A stretch of 64,000 nt of DNA from Saprospirales bacterium (GCA_016711605.1 JADJSS010000002.1:62001-126000); one strand, 5' to 3'. Shown: positions 17,804 through 27,591, counted from the stretch's first letter. Translations and numbers: made by a program. Notes: generated from the sequence alone by a model not told the origin.

Positions 17804-19348
17804 ATGCAACAACTTAGCGAACAAGAACAAATCAGACGCGAAAAATTAGACAAGATCAAAGCACTTGGCATCGATCCATATCCAGCGCCATTATATCCAG
17901 TAAATGTTTTATCATCTGAAATAAAGAAAAATTATAACGAAGAAATTTTAGAAGACGGCACGAAAAATCGTTTGAACTATCAGGAAGTTTGCATTGCAGG
18001 CAGATTGATGGCAACACGACCAGCAGGAAAAGCTACGTTTGCTGAAATACAAGATGGTGATGGTCGTATTCAAATCTATGTAAGAAGAGATGATATTTGT
18101 CCGACGGAAGACAAAACTTTATACGATGCAGTTTTTTCAAAATTATTAGACTTAGGCGATTTTATCGGCATCAAAGGTTATGCGTTTAAAACAAAAGTTG
18201 GCGAAATTTCAGTGCATGCTACTGAGTTTGTTTTATTAGGAAAATCATTACGTCCGTTGCCTGTTGTAAAAACAGATAATGATGGTAATATTTTGATGCA
18301 TTCACTGATCCAGAATTGCGTTATCGTCAGCGTTATGTTGATTTGATTGTAAATCCACAAGTAAAAGAAACGTTTATTAAACGTACCAAATTAATGAATT
18401 CCATTCGTGAATTTTTAAATGAAAAAGGTGCGTTAGAAGTAGATACGCCTGTGTTGCAAAGTATTCCTGGTGGTGCAGCAGCTCGACCATTTACTACACA
18501 TCACAATGCATTAGATATTCCATTGTATTTGCGTATTGCGAATGAATTGTATTTAAAAAGACTGATTGTCGGTGGTTTTGATTGGGTTTATGAGTTCAGC
18601 AGAAATTTCAGAAATGAAGGCATGGACAGAACGCACAATCCAGAATTTACGGTGTTGGAATTTTATGTTGCGTACAAAGATTATTTCTGGATGATGGAAA
18701 CAACGGAACAACTTTTAGAAAAAGCTTGTATGGATACCAATGGAAAAACCGCTGTAGAAGTTGGTGAAAATATCATCAATTTTAAAGCGCCATACAAACG
18801 AATTTCTATATATGATGCGATAAAAACATACACTGGTTTTGATGTCTCAGAAATGAATGAAGATGGCTTGCGTGATGTGTGTAAGCAGCTACATATTGAA
18901 GTTGACAATTCTATGGGAAAAGGCAAATTGATTGATGAAATTTTTGGCGCACGTTGCGAACATAATTATATTCAACCAACATTCATTATTGATTATCCAA
19001 TTGAAATGTCGCCGTTAACGAAAAAACATCGTAGCAAAGATGGTTTGGTTGAACGTTTTGAGTTGATGATAAATGGCAAAGAAGTTGCAAATGCTTATTC
19101 AGAATTGAATGATCCAATTGACCAACGCGAACGATTTGAAGAACAAGTGAAGCTGATGGAACGCGGTGACAACGAAGCGATGTTTATAGATCATGACTTT
19201 TTACGTGCATTGGAATATGGAATGCCACCAACATCTGGTATTGGTTTTGGAATTGATCGTTTAGCCATGTTGTTAACGAATAATGCAAGTATTCAGGAAG
19301 TATTGTTTTTCCGCGGGGGGGGAAATGCGACCTGAAGTAAATCAGTAA
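17804..19348 (+). pseudogene. lysS: Lysyl-tRNA synthetase (class II), frameshifted in this sequence
   Basis: Class II LysRS charges tRNA-Lys and is essential. The N-terminal OB-fold part runs from ATG 17804 (EQEQIRREKLDKIKALGIDP) to about 18290, where one T is missing in TTTT at 18291-18294; restoring it gives GNIFDAFTDPELRYRQRYVD and joins the catalytic part. Motif 2 (FEFSRNFRNEGMDRTHNPEF-like, here YEFSRNFRNEGMDRTHNPEF) and motif 3 (GIGFGIDRLAMLL) are intact. At 19315-19322 eight G residues are inserted between CCGC and AAATG; removing them restores the normal ending FFPQMRPEVNQ and stop at 19348. Both lesions look like assembly or consensus errors. Expected length is about 505 residues. 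Confidence 0.9.
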
Positions 19349-19351
19349 AAA

Positions 19352-20482
19352 TTATTTATTTGCATTCTTAGCCAATCCAATTTCACTGTATACCGGAAAA
19401 TGATCGGAAATTTTATTGTTGACAATTTCAAATTTTTGAATCTCAAAACTTGGATTGGTCAAAATGTAATCGATACGTAGAAATGGAATTTTACCGTTGT
19501 AAGAATGTCCAATTCCAAAACCAGTTTCTAGAAACGCATCTTTCATGTTTTTTGAAATATGATTAGCCACATACGAATTAGGTAAATCATTAAAATCGCC
19601 ACACAGTATAATTGGCTTAGTTTGTTTATTTAAGAAAGCTTTCAACTCATCTGCTTGTCTTGCTCTTCGTTCAAATGCTTTCCGCAATTTTACAAAAATA
19701 TTTTTCGCACCACGTTCATCCAAATCTTGTGTTTCTTTAAATTGTTCGATTGTTTCGTAATCTTCTGTTCCAAAATAAATAGATTGCAAATGCACATTTA
19801 CAAAACGAATAATGGTATCGTCAAATTTAATATCGCAATAAATTCCTTTAAATGGTTTTTTGCCATAACCTGTTGTGAAATTCTGTTTCATAATGGTTCC
19901 AGAATCTACGATTGGTCGCTTAGAGAACAAGGCAATGCCCCATTCATCGGTGTTTCTAAGCACTAATTCTTTCGTAAAATAATAGTATTTGTAACCAATA
20001 TCTTGTAGTTGTTTTACGGTGTTAAAACTTTTAGACGTATCATTATAAAACTCTTGAAAACAAACTACATCAGCATTTTTATCTTTTATGGTCTGAAATA
20101 TTTTTTGTTTGGAATTTTTATTTTCACTCCAATTATACAAGTCAAAATCGCGCACGTTATAACTCATTATTTTTATTATTTCTGATGATTTGAGCTTTTC
20201 ACCAGCACCAATGTTTGTAGCAAATAAACGAAATACTTGCGGCATACATGCAGCAATAGCAATGACGGAAACCATAGCAAAAACGCGTTTGCGCAAAACC
20301 CAAACGATAGCAAAAAACAAATTAATCAACAGCAAAGCTGGCAAACACATTCCTAAAAATGGCAACAAGAAAAATTTGGTTGGATGAATGTAAGACGCAC
20401 TTAAGCTAATTAATAGAAATGCTACTGCAACAATGTTTACAGTTCGTGTGGTGAATGAAAATATCCATTTTAAAAATTTCAT
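19352..20482 (-). CDS. Membrane-anchored endonuclease/exonuclease/phosphatase family protein
   Basis: 376 residues. About three hydrophobic helices occupy residues 1-90, followed by an EEP (DNase I-like) domain with motifs IMSYNVRDFDLYNW, VVCFQEFYND (catalytic Glu), LCGDFNDLPNSYV (Asp/Asn) and the C-terminal NKISDHFPVYSEI (Asp-His). The domain probably faces the periplasm, where such proteins cleave phosphodiesters or phosphomonoesters; the substrate is unknown. It is convergent with lysS, its stop lying three bases beyond the corrected lysS stop. Confidence 0.9.
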   Translation of the reverse strand: MKFLKWIFSFTTRTVNIVAVAFLLISLSASYIHPTKFFLLPFLGMCLPALLLINLFFAIVWVLRKRVFAMVSVIAIAACMPQVFRLFATNIGAGEKLKSSEIIKIMSYNVRDFDLYNWSENKNSKQKIFQTIKDKNADVVCFQEFYNDTSKSFNTVKQLQDIGYKYYYFTKELVLRNTDEWGIALFSKRPIVDSGTIMKQNFTTGYGKKPFKGIYCDIKFDDTIIRFVNVHLQSIYFGTEDYETIEQFKETQDLDERGAKNIFVKLRKAFERRARQADELKAFLNKQTKPIILCGDFNDLPNSYVANHISKNMKDAFLETGFGIGHSYNGKIPFLRIDYILTNPSFEIQKFEIVNNKISDHFPVYSEIGLAKNANK

Positions 20483-20537
20483 TGTTGGTTTTGGTCAGTG
20501 GTCACATTAGGCATCGGTTATTATCAATTATTTATCG

Positions 20538-21460
20538 TTAGTCTTCCTGACTTACTTTAAATAAAAAATCTTTTTCTTCTTGTGATAAACTTTCGTAACT
20601 CGATTTATTTATTTTATCTAAGATAGTATCTAAATACTCTTGCTTGTTTACGTTAATATTATTTTGTTTTGCAGTTGTTTGTTTTCTTGTTTGACTGGAA
20701 GCTTGTTTATTTTCATTTTTATACGCTACTTTTAAGTTTGATTTTTTTGCAAACAAATTGGTAATAAAATCTTGCACTGCATGAAATGGTTTTGCCATAT
20801 CAGTGCCATTTCTCAATAAAACAATATACAACCAGCCAATAAAAAACCACCTAGATGCGCAATATGTCCACCTGGATTATCGTATTGTATGCTAATTAAA
20901 TCAACAAATATGTATGCAGCTGTTAGCCATTTTAATTTCACATTCAAAACCATAAACAATCGTATTTCATAGTTTGGTGAAATGGTAGTGGCAGCCATTA
21001 CAATTGCTGTAACACCAGACGAAGCGCCAATTGCAGTTGCTATATTCACGTCATTTGCAAAAACTGGCAATAAGTTATATACTGTAAGATAAAGAAGCCA
21101 CCAACTAAACCACCTAAAATATAAATTGGTATCACTTTAGATTTTCCTATTAAATCACCAACAATATTTCCGAACCAATAGAGCGCTACCATATTCCATA
21201 AAATATGCCAAAACTTTTCGTGCAGAAACATGTAGGTAAATAGTTGCCAAGGTTTATACAGCAATACATGCAGATTTGCATGCAACGAAAAAAGCAGAAA
21301 ATATACTGTCGCCGAAATTACTGTTTTGCGTTAAGAAACTAAATAGAAATAACATTTGAACAACTACAAACACGCCAACATTCACCAATATTAATTTGAT
21401 TACATCTGAACCAAATTTATATTGCCATTTTATATCGTCCCAAATTGTGTTGCCGTACAT
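20538..21460 (-). pseudogene. Rhomboid-family intramembrane serine protease, three frameshifts
   Basis: Four overlapping frames join into one rhomboid of about 307 residues when three homopolymer errors are fixed: one extra base in the A6 at 21288-21293, one missing at the A3 at 21091-21093, and one missing in the A6 at 20841-20846 (plus strand). Joined parts read IFSAFSLHANLHVLLYKPWQ, GGFFYLTVYNLLPVFANDVN and GGFFIGWLYIVLLRNG. The catalytic serine motif GASSGV, the HEKFWHILWNM loop and the histidine HIAHLGG are all kept. A soluble C-terminal tail (SYESLSQEEKDFLFKVS) is typical of Bacteroidota rhomboids. It lies just downstream of an intact paralogue. Confidence 0.8.
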
Positions 21461-21517
21461 AGTTTATACGTTAATTGTTATTGGTTATAAGTTATCATCA
21501 AAAATAGAAAATAAAAT

Positions 21518-21545
21518 TCACTTTCACTTTCACCTTCACTTTCAT
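21518..21545. repeat. CACTTTCACCTTCACTTTC repeat
   Basis: Tandem CTTTCA/CTTCA words between the two rhomboid genes. The reverse complement family occurs at 24301-24328 and, more diverged, at 39740-39784. Confidence 0.5.
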
Positions 21546-21556
21546 TACTTAGTTCA

Positions 21557-22312
21557 TTAATAAAAAGAATTCTTGTTGGTTTTGTTCCAATAGTAAATTA
21601 ATAAAAAGCCAAATATCGCACCACCAATATGTGCAAAATGCGCTACGTTGTCACCACCACCTAAACTTCCATATCCTAAATCATAAACAATTAAAACCAA
21701 TGGCACCAAATATTTAGCTTTTATTGGCACTGGAATAAACATTAACATTAATTCTGTATTTGGGAACAAATAAGTAAAGCCAGCCAATAAACCATATATA
21801 GCACCACTCGCACCTACCAATGTTGAAAGATAAATAGAAGCCAACTTTTTATTCGTAACAAATTGAAGCACTTCATTTGTTACTTCACCACTCATGTATA
21901 ACAATCGCTTTCCTTCTGTGTTTAAAAATAGATCTGGTTCTAAAATTATACCACCTGTTTGTGAATACACGATATACGTTTCCACCAATAGATGCAAACC
22001 AATAGCAGCAAAACCAGATAAAAAATATAAGGTAATAAATCTTTTTGGACCTAATACTCTTTCTAAAATAGAACCAAATGAGTATAAACCAAACATATTA
22101 AAAAATATGTGTGAAATGCCACCATGCATAAACATGTGCGTAAACAATTGCCATGGTTTAAACAATTCATTTGTTGGATAATGCATTGCCAATAAATCAT
22201 TTAAATCTGGATAAATCATGGATGCAACAAACACCACAACATTAATTGCAATAATATTTTTTACGATTGGTGTCATTTGCGAAAAGCCACCAAATCTTCT
22301 AGGTTCATTCAT
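21557..22312 (-). CDS. Rhomboid-family intramembrane serine protease
   Basis: 251 residues, six predicted membrane helices. Rhomboid hallmarks: MFMHGGISHIFFNMFGLYSFG (the HxxxxHxxxN oxyanion-side motif in helix 2), catalytic serine in GASGAIYGLLAGF, and the partner histidine in VAHFAHIGGAIFGF. These proteases cut single-span proteins within the membrane. ATG 22312. The paralogue at 20538-21460 follows on the same strand, separated by about 95 bases. The substrate is unknown. Confidence 0.95.
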   Translation of the reverse strand: MNEPRRFGGFSQMTPIVKNIIAINVVVFVASMIYPDLNDLLAMHYPTNELFKPWQLFTHMFMHGGISHIFFNMFGLYSFGSILERVLGPKRFITLYFLSGFAAIGLHLLVETYIVYSQTGGIILEPDLFLNTEGKRLLYMSGEVTNEVLQFVTNKKLASIYLSTLVGASGAIYGLLAGFTYLFPNTELMLMFIPVPIKAKYLVPLVLIVYDLGYGSLGGGDNVAHFAHIGGAIFGFLLIYYWNKTNKNSFY

Positions 22313-22329
22313 ATTTTATTTTTTGATTT

Positions 22330-22366
22330 TTTACATTTCCAAAGTTTAAAACTTTGGAAATGTAAA
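22330..22366. repeat. 18-bp palindrome between mutL and rhomboid gene
   Basis: Arms TTTACATTTCCAAAGTTT (22330-22347) and AAACTTTGGAAATGTAAA (22349-22366) are perfect inverted copies with a one-base centre. It starts two bases after the mutL stop in the direction of transcription. There is no T-run after the stem, so it is not a standard terminator. Confidence 0.6.
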
Positions 22367-22368
22367 AA

Positions 22369-24230
22369 CTAATTATCAAATTTTCGTTCAATTTCATCAA
22401 AACCATATTGCACAAATGTAGTTAAACCACTTGGATTGACAGTTGGTTGTTCGCAAGCAAATAATTCATCTATCAAATTCTGCATGGATGGTTTATCTAA
22501 GGTTTGTCCATATTTTATGGCTGTTTGATAAGCCAACGTTTTTGCTACATTTTTGCGTTTATCAAATTGTTCACTTTTAGCACTATTCTTAAACTCTTCT
22601 AACAAATTTTCTATTAATTGAGTTTCATTTTCTTCTGTTAAATCTGCAGGCATTCCATGAATAACAAAAGTAGTGTTACCAAAAAACTCAATATCAAAAC
22701 CCAAGATTTTTAAGTCTGAAATAATTTCCTGCAACAATGCTGTATCGCTATTATTCAATTCCAATGTTTTTGGAAACAGCGTTCGTTGAGATGCAGCTGG
22801 CTGATTCGCTAAGTTTTTTAAATATTTTTCAAACAAAATTCGTTGATGTGCTTTATGCTGATCAATTAAAATAAAACCACTTTTAATTGCGTTAAAATAT
22901 AACGTTGATGCAATTGAACTGGTTCAAATCGTTCATCTTTAAATGGATGCGACGAAAATAAATTCTCATTTTCCAGTGCTTCAATCTGATCCATTTTACT
23001 GCGAATGGTAACTATCTGTTCTTCGGTTTCTTCGTCAATATCATATAGTTTTTTCCATTGCTCAAAGTTTTGTTCATGTGTTGGAATATCTTTATCAAAT
23101 GGCGAATGATACGAACCTTTTGTCTTTTCATTCGCATTCATTTTCGATTGCACCACAGTAAATGGCTGCTCAGTATAAATTCGATTATCGACTAAATTTC
23201 CAAATTCTTTTTCGTGTTCAAAATCAATTGTTGGCATGATGCTGTATTGCGACAAACCATGTTTTGCAGCTGCGTGCAATAACTGATAAATCGATTTCTC
23301 ATCTTCAAATTTTATTTCTTGTTTAGTTGGATGCACATTAATATCAATAGCATTTGGCTGTATATCGATGAACAAACAATAAAACGGATAACTTTTATCT
23401 GAGATTAAACCATCATACGCTTTAGTAATTGCATGATTTAAAAACGCACTTTTTATAAAACGATTGTTGACAAAAAAGAATTGTTCGCCACGTGTTTTTT
23501 TAGTTAAATCTGGTTTTGCAATAAAACCACGAACGCTTACATAATCAGTGAGTTCTTCTATCGGAACTAATTTTTCGTTGTAATTTTTTCCAAAAATTTG
23601 TACAATTCGCTGACGAATATTTCCTGCTTTTAAATGATAAATTTCTAAACCATTATGATGCAACGAAAAAAAGATAGTTGGATTTGCTAAACACACATGA
23701 ATGAATTCATCGATTACATGTTTGAGTTCAATTTGGTTGGATTTTAGAAAATTACGACGTGCAGGAACATTATAAAATAAATTTTTTACTGCAATAGATG
23801 TTCCTTGATTATGTGAAGTTGGCTCTTGCAAAATTACTTTTGAACCTTCAATAATTAAAATGCTACCAACATCTTTATGGTGCAAACGCGTTTTCATTTC
23901 TACATGTGCCACCGCAGCAATCGATGCCATCGCTTCGCCACGAAAACCGAATGTATGTAATGCAAAAAGGTCATCAATCTTTTTTTATTTTGGAAGTTGC
24001 ATGTCGTTCAAAACACATGCGCGCATCGGTTTCTGACATTCCAGAACCATCATCTACTACTTGTATCAGCGCACGACCAGCATCTTTAATAATGAGTTGA
24101 ATATTTTTGAACCTGCATCGACGCTGTTGTCCAGCAATTCTTTCACCACAGATGCAGGTCGCTGAATAACTTCACCAGCTGCAATTTGGTTAGCAAGATG
24201 GTCTGGCAATAATCGAATAATATCTGACAT
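22369..24230 (-). pseudogene. mutL: DNA mismatch repair protein MutL, three frameshifts in this sequence
   Basis: MutL is the ATPase/endonuclease matchmaker of mismatch repair. From ATG 24230: MSDIIRLLPDHLANQIAAGE, then RPASVVKELLDNSVDAG. Frame errors sit at T5 24104-24108 (one base missing), T7 23980-23986 (one extra) and T4 22881-22884 (one missing). Fixed, the junctions read DAGSKNIQLIIKDAGRALIQ, TSKIKKIDDLFALHTFGFRG and YILTQLKSGFILIDQHKAHQ. GHKL ATPase motifs, the transducer domain (FFVNNRFIK, INVHPTKQEIKF) and the C-terminal dimerisation domain are present; about 620 residues in all. The C-terminal DQHKAHQRIL motif suggests the MutL type with an atypical or absent endonuclease site. Confidence 0.9.
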
Positions 24231-24237
24231 ATCGAAT

Positions 24238-24245
24238 CAAAAATA
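24238..24245 (-). promoter_or_regulatory. -7 box (TATTTTTG) of mutL
   Basis: TATTTTTG on the minus strand fits TAnnTTTG and ends seven bases before the mutL ATG. Confidence 0.4.
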
Positions 24246-24300
24246 CAAAAACAGCGTGTTAGAATTGTTTAATTTGTGTTATTTGATGGAAAAGATTAAA

Positions 24301-24328
24301 AAGTGAAGGTGAAAGTGATAGTGAAAGC
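24301..24328. repeat. GTGAAGGTGAAAGTGA repeat
   Basis: AAGTGAAGGTGAAAGTGATA plus AGTGAAAGC in the gap upstream of mutL; reverse complement of the 21518-21545 repeat. Confidence 0.5.
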
Positions 24329-24397
24329 GTTCAATATCGTCTGAATTTTTATATCTGTCATGTATGTTTTTTTAAATCGCATGTAAATCAGTTCACT

Positions 24398-24723
24398 TTA
24401 TTTAATTAACCTAATAAGTTCATCAGATATTTTCGGATGATGCTTATTAATTTTAATTTTTACAAGATCATAGAATTTATTTCTTTCTACATGAGAAAGT
24501 CTATTAACAAATTCATTTTCACTTTTTGACCTTTTTTTGGTACCACCTAAGAAACCATTGAAATTATTGTTGACTTTATTATTCTCTTCTTTTGGTTATC
24601 AATTTTTTGAATAATACTGAAGCATTTCCTTAAATATTTTGCTTCATTTCTTACTACCTTATTTGGATATTGCGAAGAAAATGCAATTTGAGTTATGAAT
24701 AAGCTATAAATCAGTATTTTCAA
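24398..24723 (-). pseudogene. Small secreted protein (about 108 aa), one frameshift
   Basis: From a TTG at 24723 the frame encodes a signal peptide (LKILIYSLFITQIAFSSQYP) and a helical mature part. One A is missing at the run AAAAG near 24591-24594; restoring it gives IDNQKEENNKVNNNFNGFLG and continues to a stop at 24398 after HHPKISDELIRLIK. The coherent secreted-protein reading across the shift and lysine-rich helices argue for a real gene. No family recognised. The start codon is uncertain because no ATG is in place. Confidence 0.45.
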
Positions 24724-24776
24724 AATTTCTATTTAATGAACTTCATACAATAAAGATTGTCATTAAAAAATATTAT

Positions 24777-24977
24777 TTAAGATTCATGTTTTCTCATCTC
24801 AAAAACAGTTCTATCCATTTTTGGCGGATGGTTTATATCGAAATGAAAAGCTACAGAATTCAAATAGAATGCGATGCGTAATCTTTCATTGATTGAAAGA
24901 TGTTTATATTCATTTGTATAGCTTGCAGCTTCTTCAAATGTTTGAATTTTAAATGAATTTCGATCTAATTTATACAT
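24777..24977 (-). CDS. Conserved small protein of Bacteroidota, function unknown
   Basis: 66 residues, no signal peptide. Pattern: RNSFKIQTFEEAASY near the start, SINERLRIAFYLNSVAF in the middle and DRTVFEMRKHES at the end. From memory this DRTxFxxRKH ending with a preceding 'ERLxxAxYL' helix marks a small Bacteroidota protein that is often next to a nucleotidyltransferase-type gene, suggesting an antitoxin-like or partner role, but no such partner is present here. I would treat the role as open. Confidence 0.6.
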   Translation of the reverse strand: MYKLDRNSFKIQTFEEAASYTNEYKHLSINERLRIAFYLNSVAFHFDINHPPKMDRTVFEMRKHES

Positions 24978-24995
24978 ACTTAAAGATAATAAAAT

Positions 24996-25146
24996 TTATT
25001 GAAAGGTATCAGAAGCTAGTGTGCAAGATTTTCCTTCAGAATGTTTACAAACCACATTTTGAAATGCTATGAATAATTGCCATTATCATATAAATCATTG
25101 GCAATAAAATAAAATTCAATAGAAATCTTCCATTTAGATTTGTCAT
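24996..25146 (-). pseudogene. Tiny membrane protein with Cys-rich tail, possible frameshift
   Basis: ATG 25146 overlaps the stop of the preceding small gene (ATGA overlap at 25146-25143). As printed it encodes 33 residues (MTNLNGRFLLNFILLPMIYM, one membrane helix) and stops at a TAA. Removing one base from the A-run near 25073 lets it continue to 24996 as VVCKHSEGKSCTLASDTFQ. The overlap argues for a translated gene; the extension is inference. No family recognised. Confidence 0.3.
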
Positions 25147-25337
25147 TTTATTAAGTAGATTGCAGAAAATATTAAATTTAGAAGGCATTGTAAAAGAAAG
25201 AATTTATTATCTCTCGAATGTACACATTCAATGCCAGCATAGTTATCTGGACAAGTTAATGAAACAATATTCATAAATATTAGAATAAATACAAAATTAA
25301 CAAGCAATAAAAATTTAAGATTTATGTTTTTTAGCAT
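25143..25337 (-). CDS. Small two-helix membrane protein
   Basis: 64 residues with two hydrophobic helices (FLLLVNFVFILIFMNIV and LLQCLLNLIFSAIYLI) separated by a polar loop holding two cysteines (TCPDNYAGIECVHSRDNK). The loop cysteines could form a disulfide if periplasmic. It overlaps the next tiny ORF by four bases. Of no known family; its location between hflX and a small conserved gene gives no functional clue. Confidence 0.5.
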   Translation of the reverse strand: MLKNINLKFLLLVNFVFILIFMNIVSLTCPDNYAGIECVHSRDNKFFLLQCLLNLIFSAIYLIK

Positions 25338-25358
25338 GTGTAGTATTAAGTCTAAAAA

Positions 25359-26560
25359 TTATCCGTAAAAATTGCTTTTGTATGGATAGCGTTTATGATA
25401 CATATCTTGCACCATTAGAATCATGGTGTTGCGAAGCTGATCGATATTTTCTTTATTGGTTGCTGAAATAAATACGCAATTGCAATTCATCCATGAACGC
25501 ATATTTTTTTCAAATTCCAATGACAATTCTTGCTTAATTTCTTCTGGTAAAAATTTATCGAAATGTTTTTCACGATACAAATCCATTTTGTTAAACACCA
25601 CCAAACGCGGTTGACGCGTAACACTTAAATCTGACAATGTTTCATTTACAATATTTATATGATCTCGAAAATTTTCGTGCGATGCATCAACTACATGGAC
25701 AATCACATCAGACTCTTTCGTTTCATCTAATGTTGACTTAAAACTTTCAATTAATTTGTGTGGCAACTTGCGAATGAAACCAACCGTATCGCTTAATAAG
25801 AACGCAATGTTTTCAATCACTACTTTACGAACAGTAGTATCTAAAGTTGCGAATAATTTATTTTCGGCCAGCACATCGCTTTTGCTCATCAAATTCATAA
25901 TCGTTGATTTGCCCACGTTCGTGTATCCAACCAACGCTACGCGAATGAGTTCGCCACGCGTTTTTCTGCGTGTTGCTTCTTGCTTATCTAAAATTTCTAA
26001 ATCTTGTTTTAATTTAGAAATCTTATCGTTGATGACACGTCTATCTGTTTCAATTTCTTTTTCACCAGGTCCACGCATACCAATACCACCACGTTGACGT
26101 TCTAAGTGTGTCCACAAACCTTTTAATCGTGGTAATAAATATTGCAATTGTGCGAGTTCAACTTGTGTGCGTGCCTGTGCAGTTTGTGCGCGCATGGCAA
26201 ATATATCCAAAATCAAACTGGTTCTGTCTAAGATTTTACATTTCAGTTCTTCTTCTAAATTGCGTTGCTGAGCTGGTGAAATTTCATCATCGATGATTAC
26301 AGTATTAATTTCTGCAAATTCATTGTATGCTTTTATTTCTTCTAATTTTCCAGAACCAACATAAAACCGAACATCAGGATGTTTTAATTTTGCGTATATT
26401 TTTTTAAGGTGATGGCACCTGCAGTTTCTGCCAAAAACGCCAATTCGTCTAGATATTCAGCTACTTGTTCTGCAGTTTGGTTATCACGAATGATGGAAAC
26501 CAAAACGGCGCGTTCTTCAATAATTGGATTTACTTCTGTTGTTTTTGCTGGACTATTCAT
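25359..26560 (-). pseudogene. hflX: Ribosome-associated GTPase HflX, one frameshift
   Basis: HflX is a GTPase that splits stalled or heat-damaged ribosomes. From ATG 26560 (MNSPAKTTEVNPIIEERAVL) the N-terminal domain runs to a T7 at 26399-26405, where one base is missing; restored, it reads GAITLKKIYAKLKHPDVRFY and then VGSGKLEEI. The remainder, intact from 26216 down, has RQRGGIGMRGPGEKEIETDR (HflX signature), VGYTNVGKSTIMNLM (G1), DTVGFIRKLPHKLIESFKST (G3) and FNKMDLY (G4). Total about 400 residues. Core gene in the homopolymer-error pattern of this window. Confidence 0.9.
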
Positions 26561-26577
26561 TTAAAATTTTTGAAAGA

Positions 26578-26620
26578 TAAAAAAATGGTTAGCTTACTTA
26601 AAACTGTAAACTAACCATTT
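26578..26620 (-). terminator. Rho-independent terminator after the 26644 lipoprotein gene
   Basis: On the minus strand the arms AAATGGTTAG and CTAACCATTT pair, followed directly by a T7 run (plus-strand A-run at 26579-26585). It ends the transcript of the small lipoprotein genes and precedes hflX. Confidence 0.75.
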
Positions 26621-26643
26621 ATTTTTATACTAATTTACTTTTA

Positions 26644-27030
26644 TTATTTACAGTTAAAATAGACAGTTTTGGTTATAGGATCGCCACCAGTTGGCTGCAT
26701 ATCTGCAACGATATCTAATTGCATATTTCCACCTGTTGCCAAATCATTTACCCAAAAATTTTCGATAGTAAAAGACGTACTGTTGACAATTCTGGAATTG
26801 AATTTTACTTGTCCACCTGCTGTTTTTTTAAAGACTACTCTGTAAGCATTAACATTTTTATTTGAAGTAACTGTTGCGAATACTTTTATGGTATCACCTA
26901 AATTAAATTCTTGATTTTCGATTGGTGATGTGATAGCAATATTTACTGTTGTTGGCACGTCTTCTACTTTATCACAAGCAGTGAAGAATAAAACAACAAA
27001 ACTTAAGAGTATAAAAATATGTTTTTGCAT
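26644..27030 (-). CDS. Small lipoprotein with Ig-like fold, end of copper locus
   Basis: 128 residues. Lipoprotein signal with lipobox FFTAC (Cys at residue 19) followed by DKVED. The mature part has a beta-sandwich pattern (VNIAITSPIENQEFNLGDTI, then FKKTAGGQVKFNSR, ending TKTVYFNCK), like the DUF4625-type domain of Bacteroidota. It resembles the next gene (27168) in size and layout, especially the 'ITSPxENQEF/TSPTEGQAI' start and 'ITKTVYF/TTKTVNF' end, so the two are probably paralogues. The role is unknown; position suggests a periplasmic partner of the copper/di-heme genes upstream. Confidence 0.75.
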   Translation of the reverse strand: MQKHIFILLSFVVLFFTACDKVEDVPTTVNIAITSPIENQEFNLGDTIKVFATVTSNKNVNAYRVVFKKTAGGQVKFNSRIVNSTSFTIENFWVNDLATGGNMQLDIVADMQPTGGDPITKTVYFNCK

Positions 27031-27113
27031 GTGTTACTTTTTATAAAAATTAAAAATACAATTCTTTTTTTATTTTTTATGGCGATTTTTTGAATTAGTT
27101 AGATTTTGATGCA

Positions 27114-27144
27114 TAAAAAAAGCCAAACAAAAAATGTTTGACTT
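27114..27144 (-). terminator. Rho-independent terminator after 27168 lipoprotein gene
   Basis: Minus-strand arms AAGTCAAACA and TGTTTGGCTT (one G-T wobble) followed by a T-run (plus-strand A7 at 27114-27120). It would separate the two lipoprotein genes into different transcripts or attenuate the second. Confidence 0.7.
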
Positions 27145-27167
27145 CTTAAAATTTATATTTGAATCAT

Positions 27168-27539
27168 TTATGATGTCGTATAAAAATTAACCGTTTTGGT
27201 GGTAGTATTTCCGTTATGATCTTCACCTGTAAGTATTAAGCGCAATTGCATTGAAACATCTGGCATTTTATATTTTTTGCTGAATGTAACATTGTCATGT
27301 GCATGCTCATCTTCTAAAAATAGCGTGTCGCCTGTTGTAGTATTAATTATCCTGAAATCAAATCCATGTGTATCTGCGTCTGTTATGGTAAATGCAACCA
27401 ATGCAGAATCACCTGTTGCAATAGCTTGACCTTCCGTTGGTGACGTGATAGTAACCACAGGATTATCACTGTCTTTCTCTTTTTTGCATGCTAAAAATGC
27501 AAAACTTGCTGCAAAGAATAGTACGAGTAACTTTTTCAT
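27168..27539 (-). CDS. Small lipoprotein with histidine-containing loop
   Basis: 123 residues; signal peptide and lipobox AFLAC (Cys 18) followed by KKEKD. The mature domain is an Ig-like beta-sandwich of the DUF4625 kind (VVTITSPTEGQAI, NTTTGDTLFLEDEHAHDNVT, TTTKTVNFYTTS). The EDEHAHD loop offers two histidines and several acids, a plausible metal site, but that is inference from the neighbourhood. It directly follows the di-heme peroxidase gene, 52 bases downstream, on the same strand. Confidence 0.75.
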   Translation of the reverse strand: MKKLLVLFFAASFAFLACKKEKDSDNPVVTITSPTEGQAIATGDSALVAFTITDADTHGFDFRIINTTTGDTLFLEDEHAHDNVTFSKKYKMPDVSMQLRLILTGEDHNGNTTTKTVNFYTTS

Positions 27540-27591
27540 TTTTTTTTGTTTTTATAAGTTTTAGTTAGTAAATATATACATTAAATTGAAA

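Noticed and set aside
22369..24230. mutL loss as a natural mutator phenotype
   Set aside because: The same homopolymer lesions hit lysS and hflX, so sequence error is simpler; it cannot be excluded without reads.
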